Assembly (NCBI GenBank): GCA_015680685.1
Contig: MNCI01008863.1
Location: forward strand, 55,267 to 119,266
Source: Gnetum montanum
Taxonomy: Eukaryota > Streptophyta > Gnetopsida > Gnetales > Gnetaceae
Length of the DNA: 64,000 bases
Direction: 5' to 3'
The position numbers and the translations under genes are program-made. Positions 44,819 through 55,219 of this stretch are shown here, one piece after another. The notes under the pieces are model-generated. The model saw nothing but the letters and a program-made list of their open reading frames with translations. It did no database searches and had not been told where the DNA came from. Every line of letters begins with the position of its first letter. The stretch's first letter is position 1.

Positions 44819-45070
44819 GGTTTTGATGATGAAAAGGGTTTGGAAAAGGTTATTAAAGGTGGAAAAAGAGAAAATTCTAGCAAGTGGAATTTAAAAATAG
44901 TGAAAATAGTTAACAATGGCAAAAAATGTGTTACTTACTATAAATAGTAAGCATGGGTCTAGGGGGTTACATCCCTTTGCTAAACATGGTGGGCTAAAAA
45001 CATGGTACTAAACCTCACCCATGCTAGGTGAAAAACCACTAAATTTGGGCCACCGAGTCTTAACTATAAA
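44819..45070. other. Leader next to gag of element B, with palindromic TTACTATAAATAGTAA
   Basis: The first 115 bp upstream of the gag ATG (minus strand) are T-rich leader. TTACTATAAATAGTAA at about 44,934-44,949 also occurs in the B 3' LTR (about 24,492) and in the solo LTR (about 28,749, one base different). This suggests LTR U3 sequence here, but because the motif is nearly palindromic its orientation, and so whether it belongs to B or C, is unresolved. Confidence 0.4.
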
Positions 45071-45575
45071 TTTTTCTAAGTGTCAATTCAAGGAAAATTT
45101 TTTCTAAGTGTTGGGCCTATGCTCCAGAGCATAGTTAACGTAGTTGGCACAAATAGTCTAGATTTGCAAAATTTTTCTAAGTATCAATAGCAACTACAAA
45201 ATTTTCTAAGTGTGGGGACTATGCTCTCACTGGTAGGACTATGCTCTAGAGCATAGTTAATGTAGTCAACACACCAATGGTTAGTTTTGCAAATTTTCCT
45301 AAGTGTCAAGCCAGAAGCTATCAAGATTGTTGGGCATGGAAGAAATAGTTTGACAAATTTTCTAATTGTTGTGACTATCCTCCCTACTACACTCCAGAGC
45401 GTAGTCAACGTAGTCTGCATGGAGACGTCAATTTTTGCAAAATTCTTCTAACTTCTAGGACTATTCTCTCACTACTGTGACTACACTCCAGAGTGTAGTC
45501 AGTGTAGTTAGCACTAAACATCATTTTTTGTAAAATTTGTCTAACTATTGGGGCTACGCTCTAGAGCGTAGTTAG
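45071..45575. repeat. Five tandem units with an 18-bp palindrome
   Basis: Units start near 45,071, 45,172, 45,293, 45,443 and 45,535 with TTTTTCTAAGTGTCAA or similar. Each holds a palindrome: CTATGCTCCAGAGCATAG (45,117), CTATGCTCTAGAGCATAG (45,239), CTACACTCCAGAGCGTAG (45,387), CTACACTCCAGAGTGTAG (45,481), CTACGCTCTAGAGCGTAG (45,554). Four have fully paired 7-bp arms. It probably belongs to the LTR or leader of element C or B. Confidence 0.8.
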
Positions 45576-47164
45576 TGTAGTCTACCAGAACTACCTCTAG
45601 AAGCCTTCAAACCTTAGCATCGACCTTCATCTTAGTTTTGACACACTCTTGGCAAGCAAGATCGACAATTTGCATTTCTTTTTTGCACCCCCATGTGTTC
45701 CAAATTGTACCTACACTTGACACCACTTGAGAGAGTGGACAATGTATTCCCGAAGCATAGTCTCCAAAAATGCACTATTTTGCATTATTTTTAGGTACCT
45801 TGTGGTTTGTTCAGCACTTGCATAGGTAGTTTTGGTAGTGTAGTCACAATCTTACAATCTTGTAGAGTCCATTGGAGCATACTAGCAGAATACCACTTGC
45901 TTCAAAGGGAGCATAGTTAGGTGTAGCATAGTCTCAACTATCCTACTACCATGTGGCACTTTATCTGCAATTCACAACAATCCTAACCCTATAAATATCC
46001 TAGCACTCTATGTTTTAGGTGTTGGAAAATTTGAATGATGGCATTCCTAGAAATCTTTACATTCAAGTGCACTCGGTATTTTGACAAACTCTAGACTAGC
46101 ACTTGGCACCGTTGCATACCACCCAGGACATCATAGCCCACTATAGCCCATGGGACACTACGACGGCCAACTCAGTAAGCATAGAGTCCATGGCAAACAT
46201 CAGTATTCATAACCCAAACACCTTGAGACTATGACTACACTACCTATTGCACTTGTTTGTACATTGTGTACCTCCTCACCTTTCTTGTAGTTAACTATGC
46301 TCCCCCTATTTGGGGTGGTGCTACTTTCTCTCTTGCTCACTTTTTGTGCATTTTTTAGCATTTTCTCTTGCATTTTACCATCTTACCTACATTTTTTGCT
46401 ATTTTTTTCACATACTCATGCATTTTCACCTTCGTCTTACACTAAAATATTTGACTACGCTCACCCTTGTTGACATCATGAACTTTGCAAACATCATAGT
46501 TTAATTGACAAGACTATTCTAGGCAACCTATCTTCATTTTTAGTAGGCCCTCACATGGATGTGGGGTCACACTATGTGTACTATGAACCTCTTGGTGTAC
46601 CATTCTAGCCACTGACATTTTCAGTTGCTACAATTTTCTAGCACTAGAAGGAGGGATAGTGTCATTTTCTTCTATAGTCTCCCTTGGTTGTTGGCTCACA
46701 TGCTCTCTCCACCACCATTGCTAGCTCTAGGCTAGCATAGACTTCACACCCCTATGGACTTGCCACGATAGTAGTTGGATCTTAGGCTAGCACAGGAGTT
46801 GTTTGCAAACCATTTTTGTAGACTAAACCTCATTGTCGGTTCCATTGGAACCCCACTTAATAACACCAGAGTGTATATCCAACACTTGGCCAAATTCTGG
46901 ATGCCTAGGAGAGTGTAGCTAGCTCTTAGTGTAGATAGTGTAGTTGGCTCTAGTGTAGTGAGCGTAGTCCTAGAGTTAGCCATTTTTTTAGCAATTTACA
47001 CTTAGACATTTTTTCTATGTTTTTTATACTTAGCTATTTTTTCAATAGTTTTATACTTAGCCATTTTTTCTGCATTTTTGCACTTAGTTGTTTTTCCAAT
47101 TAGCAAAGTTAGCCCTTTTTTCACATTTTGCAAAGAGCAACTTTTGTGTTTTTCCTTTTACATT
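45576..47164 (+). repeat. Probable LTR and leader of element C
   Basis: This stretch lies between the palindrome array and the gag ATG of C. It contains TAACCCTATAAATATCC at 45,984-46,000, very like the TATA region of the A LTR, and scattered GCATAGT/ACTATGC half-palindromes (45,910, 46,300, 46,455). From about 46,980 to 47,110 it contains T-rich imperfect repeats of ACTTAGCCATTTTTTC. LTR borders and PBS could not be placed. No gene is supported. Confidence 0.45.
45990..45997 (+). promoter_or_regulatory. TATA box, probable element C LTR promoter
   Basis: TATAAATA in TAACCCTATAAATA, the same context as the A LTR box at 22,870. Confidence 0.5.
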
Positions 47165-50100
47165 ATGAACACTGAGTAGCCTTTGACCTCCACTTCAAAT
47201 GTGGTTTTTGTTTGGCCCATTTAGCAGGAAATCCAAATTGACCATCCTATTAGTCCTGCCATGGTAGAACAAAGGTAATCCCTTAGGTTGCGCAACCTAC
47301 CTCCAAAGTACATGGTGCTAAACGACAAGTAGTATAACTTTGTTTGTGTGAAGCTTCAAGTGGGTTTGTTCATAGAGCACTAATAAATGGAGGACAAACA
47401 AAGTTTTAAGCTCATGCACTGAAATAGGAAGGAATTCTTCCCCTTTGTTGTACACTTCATTTCACTCACGAAGCCATACTAGTGGATGCTCAATAACCTC
47501 ATCTAAAACATTAGCCGTGATACAGGGACAGACTATGAGAAGCCCCTGTAGGAAGAGTAGGATGAGTTTGAAGCTTGATCTAAGTATGAATTCTCTTTCC
47601 ACACCTCATTCTAGTGGACAACCTCTACTTTTGTTCCTCCACAGTTGTTCCCATCTATCTTTTTGGAGATAGTCATAAGCCCAGTGTTACCTCCCAGGTC
47701 AACGCCTATGGTGGTGACCTAGCAGATGCACCATATGTGCTAGGACCATGGCCCATCCTTTTAGCATGCCCTTGGTCATACAATCATAGCCTATTCAATA
47801 TTCTACACCAACAACTATTGTGCATGTGCAACCTTACATGCACATCATGCACATTCCTCTACCACATATGACTCAATTAATGTACATCCCACCTATCATG
47901 TCGATACCCTTCATAATGTTCCAACCCACAAATACATGGTGGGGCCCAAGCATTATGCCTATGACATAGTCCACATAACAAACATCACGTGTGGTTGCAC
48001 AACCTGGAGCTAGGTTGTGGGCCACCCAAACAACACAACGAGTAGCACAACCGATGTAGCCCACTACAACCTCCCCAAGTCTGGATCAAGCCTTCCAGCT
48101 CATTTAGACTTTAATTGAAGAGGTCAAGTAGCTCAAGGCCACCTCTTCTAAAACCATACATGTGATGGACTTCTACTAGGATGACCCTATCAATCTTTCA
48201 GTTCCACCACTGACATTGCCTACTAGGGTCTCACTCCCCCAGTTCACCAAATATAATGGTGAAGGGAACCTCAATGCTCATCTAGTGACCTTCTGGTCTA
48301 AATTCCTGTTATTACAGGCATGGCCACATGTAATCATTTGTGTGTTTACCATGTCCTTGATTGTTAAGGCACTAGATTGGTATTGTGTCCTCCCAAAGGC
48401 CTCCATCTCTTCTTTTGAGGAATTATTTAGCCAATTTGTCATGCACTTCAAGTATAACTTGAAGCTTGAGGCAACCCTTGATCAGTTGATGCAAATTAAG
48501 TAGGGTCATTTAAGGCTTGTGCAAAAATTCATTTAATGTTGAAGGGCATCACCTAATGAGATCCATGGGCCTATCATGGAAACACACCTATTGGCTATTT
48601 TCAAAGGTGTAGTAAATGACTTCATTAAGTCAAAGCTATATTACCTTGTTCCAAAATTCTTGAGCCAAGCATTAGCTCAAACCAAGAGCATTTAGGATCT
48701 GATAGAGGCTATCAAGGACTTGGCCTACATGGCCTATAAAAACTTGCATGCCAAGAAAGTCAAGGACAAGGGCAAACAAGTAACCACAACTGTAGCAACG
48801 ATGGCCAACAAGGTTAAGCCAACTAATGTCAAATTAACAACTAGGCCATCCAAGGCCCTAGAAAAGGACAACAAGGCTACTAGCTCTAGCATTTCACACA
48901 ACTAGCTTGCATCATTGGTGGCCATGACACCAGCTTCCCCAAGGCCAAACTTTGAGTGCAAGGATAACTCAAAATGCACATTGTTGCCCTTAAAGCTATC
49001 AGAGCTCTTTGACCAACTACTTAAAATTGAAAGAATCTAGTATAAGCAAATGTCCAAGGATGCTTGCAAATGTCATGATAGATATTGTGAGCTCCTCAAG
49101 AATCCCTCAACTACACTATAAAATGAGCCTATGGTCCCTAAGCATTTTAAACTAGACCAATTTTTCCATTATCACCAATTGCTTGGCCATGATACCAACT
49201 TTTTCATGGCACTATAGAATGATATACAATGCATGATTGAGAGGAGCGAGTTGGTCCTTAATGCAACCAACCTAGTTCACACCCAAAACTAATCAATGAA
49301 GATTTGCAAGCACCCTCTCAATGAAAGTAATGTAGGGTACACCATCAATGCTATCAGTATTGATGACAACTCAAAATTGGCACAAGAGCCATTTGTGGTT
49401 TGTGTTCCCTCTGGTGATGCTATGGATCCCTCATCCTTCACTAGTTCAAGGACCTCTTTCATTGTTAGAGCACCACCTTGGGCACCCATAGCACCATTTT
49501 TGGTTAGGATTCTATAGCATGTTGTAGTAGCAACAACCTAGTCACCCTTTGTCATAAAGGTGCCACAACATGTGGACTCCTCACCTACTAGGAGTCTAGT
49601 GGTGGGAAATGCATTGATCCTTGCTCGCTCGAGGCCCCATTCTATAAACAATACCAATAGGAAATCAAGGTGGAAACCTAGGAGGCCTAACAAGTGCCTT
49701 GCTGACAAAATGGTAAGGTAGCAACTGGAGCAAAGGGCACTAGGCTCACTGAAGCATGTCCCCTTGTCCTTTGTCCCCATGGCTAAATCAATCGAGAAGG
49801 CCACCACAAGCAACCAACAATAGTGTACTAAGGCTCCAAAACAAGCAAGGCAAGCAAAGCCCAAATATCCTTCGAGGTATTTGTCTCTTGGCTTGCATGG
49901 AGGATATGAAGGTGAACAACAAGGTAGCAGACAATGTTAAGGACTTTCTTGATGCATTAGCCTAGGTCAAGCAGGCTTTAAAATAAAAGAACATAATACT
50001 AAGCCTGTATGAATTGATCATGACCTCCTCCACTCATTGTGAAGCATTTATTTGCATGTTGACCTCCATTCCTATTACACAGGACATCTTAGTAGATGAA

Positions 50101-50575
50101 AAATCTATCCATGCTATGATGTTTCCTTTTGATCCATAAGAATCAAGCTCAATGTCCTTTACATTCCGTGATGAGGTGATCAAGGTTGATCCTAAGAAGG
50201 GTCAAGTCATTACTATACCAATGTTTACTATAATTTGTGTTGGGTAGTGCAGGATCTAGAGGGTACATGTCAATGATGGGGTAGCCACTAATGTCATCCC
50301 ATATACCATTGTTGACAAGCTAGGTCTTATCGATGAAATCAAACCCACAAAGACAACATGCTTAAAGTCCTTCAATGGTTCATGCATTGTCATATGGGGA
50401 ATGGTCATGATAGCCTTTGTGGTAGGGGACCAATTCCCAACCACCGTAGAATTCATAGTAATTAAGGAGATGCCCAGCTTCAACTTGATCTTGGTTATGC
50501 CCTGGTTGGCCTAGCTGTGGGCTGTCTCCTTCCCAATCCACCAAGAAATCTACCTTCCCTATGAAAGAAAGAAAC
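47165..50575 (+). pseudogene. gag-pro: Gag-protease ORF of element C (decayed, 3' truncated)
   Basis: One frame opens at ATG 47,165 and is collinear with A and B. The capsid domain is the best preserved of the three copies (48,216-48,503: LPQFTKYNGEGN, ALDWYCVLPKASISSFEEL, LDQLMQIK), followed by LAIFKGVVNDFIKSKL (48,594) and DLAYMAYKNLH (48,717). A long low-complexity linker leads to protease with VNDG at 50,269-50,280, then IPYTIVDKLGL. It ends at IHQEIYLPYE, where the inverted-repeat structure begins, so the conserved C-terminal tail is missing. C keeps CAG at 48,315 and 48,483, where A has TAG stops. Confidence 0.8.
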
Positions 50576-50596
50576 TTTATGGTTTTTATTATTAAC

Positions 50597-51564
50597 AAGG
50601 GATGGGATGTTACACCTCAACTTATATGTTGTTTGCTCTTTCAAGTTTCAATATTTTGATATCCTCTCTCTATTAGAATGTTGTATGAATAGGTCTTTAT
50701 TATGGTTTCTATGATAGAAAGAAACTTTATGGTTTTTATGGTCTTTATCATGAGTCATTGTGAACTATGATGACCTGACCATATTTGTGGTAAGCTTGTG
50801 GTGACCTGTAATGATGTTATTTTGTTGCATCTATCCTTTATATTAAGATGAAATGAACCACAAGTCATGAGAAACTTATTTTATTATACCATGATTCATG
50901 ATGATTTTCTAGTTACTAAAAAATAGAGGCTTTTTAGATTTGAGTATATCATAAGTTGATCATGGCATGTGATCAAGTTGTGGTTTTGATAGAAAATGAA
51001 ATTGCTAGCCATAGCTTGGGATTTTAGAGTATTTTGATAAAGCTAATGAATGATCCAGATTTAAAATATATTTTGGTCTCTACACTAATGTAACTTAGGC
51101 TTGAAACATATTCTTTTAATGACATGAAATGGATTTCTTAAAAAAATTGATATTGAGATAGAGTAGCTTGAAATCATGTTTGGACAATGTTGTAGCAAAA
51201 AATGTACTTAAAGTACTTAAATCTACTTCAAAACTTATGATGATTATCCCTTACTTACTTTGAGATCATTATAAGGGAGTCTTTGCTCTATGGAATTTGG
51301 ATTCTTAGTTATTTTTTTTAATGGTTTTTAATATTTTATAATAGGGTCAAAATGATGATATGATTGAGATAATGAAATTAAGATTTAATAGATAAAATAA
51401 AGAATATGCTAAAATTGATGAAACTACTATCTTGATTTTCTTTCTATCATAAAAACCATAATAAAGTCCTATTCATACAACATTCTAATAGAGAGAGGAC
51501 ATCAAAATATTGAAACTTGAGATAGCAAACAACATATAAGTTGAGGGGTAACATCCCATCCCTT
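50597..51564. mobile_element. 968-bp structure with 132-bp inverted terminal repeats (MITE/foldback-like)
   Basis: The left arm 50,597-50,728 and right arm 51,433-51,564 are reverse complements at roughly 95 percent by eye. Shared segments include GTTACACCTCAACTTATATG (left) and CTCTCTCTATTAGAATGTTG. The loop is AT-rich with no ORF. It could be a MITE or foldback DNA element that truncated element C. Alternatively, because the right arm ends in GTAACATCCCATCCC, which resembles a chromovirus LTR start, it could be an inverted duplication of an LTR border. No target duplication is evident. A 24-bp segment, AAAGAAACTTTATGGTTTTT plus four bases, is present both before the left arm (50,569) and after it (50,722). 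Confidence 0.6.
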
Positions 51565-52420
51565 TTTAAGGGTAGAATTTTATTATAACAATGTAATTAA
51601 CCTTCAAATGAAGGGATGCCTCAATATGAGGAGTCACGATTATTCATGTACCCCTTGAGAAAGGATTTAACCTATGCCATTTAAGGCCAAACTTACAGGT
51701 CATGCTAGTATGGAGTTGCGAAGCCAAAAATGGCAAGTGATAGGAGCTAGGTGAAGTAAGACAAGAAGGGATTGATCACCCCTTTGACTAGATAGCCTAG
51801 CAATGGTGATAGTGCTAGATTGCCTCTAAGGCCTAGGTGGCATGGGAAGATAACCCAGAGGGCATTATAGTATATCATTCTCATCAATAAATTTTTTTCC
51901 TATATTTCCTTCCTATTAAATTCAATTCATTAGTACCAAATTATTTCATTTTATTTCCATTATAATGCTCACAAGTACAATGATTTAAGTAACAAATGAT
52001 CGTGTTTTAATGACATCTAGGAATAGGATGTTATATGAGAAAAATTATAAATTTCTTCTTCTAGTATAAATGAATTAAAATGATGAATAAATATAATTCT
52101 TCTTAAAAAGGTATATATTACACTCTTGACTCTACTCCAATATGATGGAGGATTTCCTAAAAGTCACCCATATGATATCATGACTTGACATGGAGGTACT
52201 TAAGAGAACACTTTAACTTTTGAGAAGTTTTTTCCTCTCTTGACTCTTTGTTATCTTCTTCTCTTGAAATTATGCTATATTGCATTATTTCTTTGTTTGT
52301 TGATATAATGGCCATACATCTTCTTGAGTATGATTGATTAAACAATGATTGTATTACTTGATTCTTGGATGAAATATGACTATAACTTTATAGCTTAAGC
52401 CTAGTTAGTGGGATGTTATA
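51548..52420 (+). repeat. LTR of chromovirus-like element E
   Basis: It starts TAACATCCCATCCC and ends GTGGGATGTTATA at 52,420, directly before a decayed initiator-Met PBS. Its last 30 bp (TAAGCCTAGTTAGTGGGATG) match the end of the D LTR. The start overlaps the right arm of the inverted-repeat structure, so the left border is uncertain. Confidence 0.5.
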
Positions 52421-52422
52421 AG

Positions 52423-52435
52423 TTTATACTAGAGC
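52423..52435 (+). promoter_or_regulatory. Decayed initiator tRNA-Met PBS, element E
   Basis: TTTATACTAGAGC, two bases after the LTR, compared with the standard TTGGTATCAGAGC. The identity is supported by the collinear D copy, where LTR end, PBS and first gag bases appear in the same order. Confidence 0.55.
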
Positions 52436-53640
52436 TGAAGATTTGATAAGTATTCTCAGATTTGTGAATTTGGGATGCTACTATAAAGAGTTTTTGAGAC
52501 TTTAAATAGGGAAATTTTTGGCCAACCCAATAGGAAAGTCTCATAAGATGGATGATTTTCCAATAATAATAGATGTGTTATGTGCATTGTTCTCTCATTT
52601 GAATGTTAGAGTTGTATAGCAAAAGCATATTTATACAAGAATAAATTATATTTGGGTAAGTTGATCATCAACTATTTGATAAGTTATTATGGTTAATAAT
52701 ATTTGAGTATTTTATTTATTTGCTAAGAATGGTGTGAAAGATTTTCAAATAATTTTTATATGAATAAGTGAATTTAGGAAGTTTTTGAATCATTGGATAT
52801 ATGTGCCACTACATAAAAAGCATGTTTAACAACCTATAAACCTTATGGAAATTAACATAGACAAACACCTATTCAAATAATTATTTAGTAAGAAAGAGTT
52901 AGATTATTATGAAAAGTTTCTATGTCAATATTTTGATGTGTTTCAACTTAAGTATTTTAGATCATGTTTTAAGTTAGAAAGGTAGCTACAATTGTACAAA
53001 CTTAGGGGACTTAAGTATTAGTAATAGTTTAACATGTTTAGGTTTGGATGAAAGAACTGTATTATGGGGGATCATTCACAACTATTGTAACATTAGATTC
53101 ACCTTTAGTGATTTGTATAGTGGCCTCTAAGGAAGTTGAGCATTAGAAACCTTTGGTAATAACCTAATTAAAGGAAGATATTCCTAGGCAAATAATTTCT
53201 ATCACTTATTCTCAAATATTAAGTTTATTTTAACAAAGCAACAAATAAACATAGTTATTATAGATACTAGAGTTGGAGTTAAGTTACAACTTCATAGATA
53301 CATTATTTGGCTCTTTCTCTACCCAAGGTGATCAACATATCTTCCTTGGTATCATGGTTACTAAGATGCCACCCTTAATCGAAATGATGATATAGGAATA
53401 CAAGTGATTCAATGACCTCATAGTGATGGAACTTGGAGAATATGATGTAATTCTAAGAAGGAAATGATTGGATAACTATGAAGGATGGCTATATTATAGG
53501 AATAAGACTCATGCACTTATATCCACTAGTATAAAAGAGATCATAATGCAAACTAGTAAGAACATATCAAACTTAGTAATGTCAAGAATTAGGCAATAAT
53601 AAACTTGTTAGTTATTTTTTTTCTATCCCTAAATTTATTT
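52436..53640 (+). pseudogene. Gag-protease remnant of element E
   Basis: The first 70 bp (TTTGATAAGTATTCTCAGAT and on) match element D just after its PBS. Near 53,400-53,520 the plus strand encodes FNDLIVMELGEYDVIL, then a stop and LDNYEGWLYY. This is the protease C-terminal block (DYDVILGMDWL..Y.A) of gypsy elements. No frame is open for more than about 60 codons. RT is not found downstream before the GC-rich insert. Confidence 0.5.
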
Positions 53641-54309
53641 AGATGTTAGAATATTTATTTTTTAAATTTATGTATCAAGGAATGATAGAAAAACAAAACC
53701 AAAGAGAATGAATGTTTGTCCTACATGAAAAGGAGTTGTAACTTTTGTTCCTCAAGCTATAAGTAAAGGCTAGAGAATTTTCTTATACATAGATTTAGAG
53801 CATTTAAGAAATTAAATAAGTATGTATCTCCTCAATATTTCCTTCCTTCTTTTATGTTTCATTTACTATCTATTTGAGAGGGTGTTCTAGTTCATCCAAG
53901 TTCCATGAAGATCACCCTTATTGCATTCTTGTAGCCATTGTTTTGTAACTTTAAGATCTTCCATGGAAGGCTATAATTCATGATATTGTCACAATTCTTG
54001 TACATTAATTATCACATTCTCACAATCCTCATGTTCTCACATTTATCATGTACAAAGCCCTCATATTCATTTCAAGAATTTGGTTTAATTAGAGGAAGCT
54101 AATGCATCCAAAAGATGCTATATTTTCATTTTTCAATGCATGCTTTAGTTGATATTTGGCTTCAAATTCATCTTAATTGTTGATATTTACTCATTAAAAT
54201 TATACATGATGAATGATCATAATAATTAACATTTAATAATGAGATGTTATTTTTGGTATGAGTGAAAATCATAGTATAAGAATAGAAAATGGATTGAAGA
54301 AAACAAGTA
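53641..54309. other. Unassigned AT-rich sequence
   Basis: No gene, repeat or signal that I can support. Confidence 0.5.
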
Positions 54310-54841
54310 ATAGCATACGCTTGCGATGGAGACCCTGCGTGCCTAGCTCACAGATGAGCTCCGGGACCGGATCAGGGAGGAGCTGCGACAGGAGGAGGCG
54401 GACCAGCAGGCCCGGGAGGCGGTGGCCCGGGAGGAGCAGGAGCGTCTGCAGGAGGAAGAGCTGCAACGGCAACGGCAGCTCGACCGGGCGCATCAGCATA
54501 GCGCCCGCCAGTGGCTTAGGGGGGGGNNNNNNNNNNNNNNNNNNNNNNNNNNNNNNNNNNNNNNNNNNNNNNNNNNNNNNNNNNNNNNNNNNNNNNNNNN
54601 NNNNNNNNNNNNNNNNNNNNNNNNNNNNNNNNNNNNNNNNNNNNNNNNNNNNNNNNNNNNNNNNNNNNNNNNNNNNNNNNNNNNNNNNNNNNNNNNNNNN
54701 NNNNNNNNNNNNNNNNNNNNNNNNNNNNNNNNNNNNNNNNNNNNNNNNNNNNCTTGTACTTGTACTTGTATAGTCGTGTACCTTTCTTTCAGTAATACAT
54801 TCCCGAACATTCTCTCAAAAAAAAATGATAAAAAAAAAGAA
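54310..54841 (+). pseudogene. GC-rich coding fragment with downstream poly(A), possible retrocopy
   Basis: At about 54,310 the sequence changes from AT-rich to very GC- and CpG-rich until an N gap (54,527-54,752). The frame from ATG 54,325 has a TAG as its seventh codon, then reads ELRDRIREELRQEEADQQAR and on in a Glu/Gln/Arg-rich helix. It looks like a coiled coil. After the gap come CTTGTACTTGTACTTG, TTTCAGTAATACATTCCCG and then A-runs (about 54,818-54,841), resembling a 3' untranslated region with poly(A). A 5'-truncated LINE-type insertion or processed pseudogene is possible. The gap prevents linking the two parts firmly. I do not recognise the protein. Confidence 0.4.
54527..54752. other. 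Assembly gap, 226 N
   Basis: The gap follows a GGGGGG run inside the GC-rich segment. Open frames running through it are meaningless. Confidence 0.9.
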
Positions 54842-54939
54842 ATGAAGTATATCAATAAACAACATGGGATATGGAAAAGAGTAAAAATGAATAACATAGA
54901 TTAGGTTAAACATCCAAATTAAAAGACAAAATGAGATTC

Positions 54940-55140
54940 TTGGTAGCTTTTTCTTGAGACACCTACTCTTCCTTGGTGGCATCATCCTTTTTGAGTACAT
55001 TCCAACAACTAGCTAAGTCATTTTAGATTTGCCAGATGTACTTGATTATAGTTTATGTAGCCAGCTCCACCTTGTTAGACTTTTCAAGCTTTGACTCCAA
55101 TAAGTTATGTCATTGATTATGCCATGTCCTCCTACCACAC
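54940..55140 (-). pseudogene. Coiled-coil-like exon fragment (unrecognised)
   Basis: On the minus strand a frame interrupted by three TAG/TGA stops reads LESKLEKSNKVELAT, then a stop, then later NVLKKDDATKEE and VSQEKATKNLI. The heptad-like Leu/Lys/Glu pattern suggests a coiled coil. It may be a piece of an antisense-type retroelement gene or of a gag, but I find no matching sequence in this window. Confidence 0.25.
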
Positions 55141-55194
55141 TTTATTCTTTGTTTGCATGGATAAGATAAGGGTAGTAAGAAAAATAAAGAAGAC

Positions 55195-55219
55195 TATATA
55201 TATATATATATATATATAT
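55195..55219. repeat. (TA)n microsatellite
   Basis: Twenty-five bases of alternating T and A. Confidence 0.95.

Larger units (their letters stand above)
23725..45000 (-). mobile_element. Element B: giant Tat/Ogre-like Ty3/gypsy retrotransposon, inverted relative to A
   Basis: Reading right to left: gag-protease (44,818-41,159), 29-bp repeats (40,864-40,666), antisense gene (35,158-40,337, plus strand), tandem array (34,700-31,800), 29-bp units (31,450-31,375), RT-RNaseH-aRH-integrase (31,071-26,226), 29-bp repeats (26,175-26,031), 44-bp repeats, polypurine tract (25,074-25,060) and 3' LTR (25,059-23,725). The plan is the same as in A at similar distances. A solo LTR interrupts its second RNase H. 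The 5' LTR is not resolved; the right boundary is approximate and may include part of the leader repeats at 44,930-45,575. Confidence 0.75.

Noticed and set aside
46310-46504. 64-codon frame with a signal-peptide-like hydrophobic stretch
   Set aside because: T-rich leader sequence of element C; composition explains the hydrophobic residues.
54258-54904. Open frames of 134-171 codons across the gap at 54,527-54,752
   Set aside because: Most of their length is N; only the part before the gap is real coding-like sequence, and it has an early stop.
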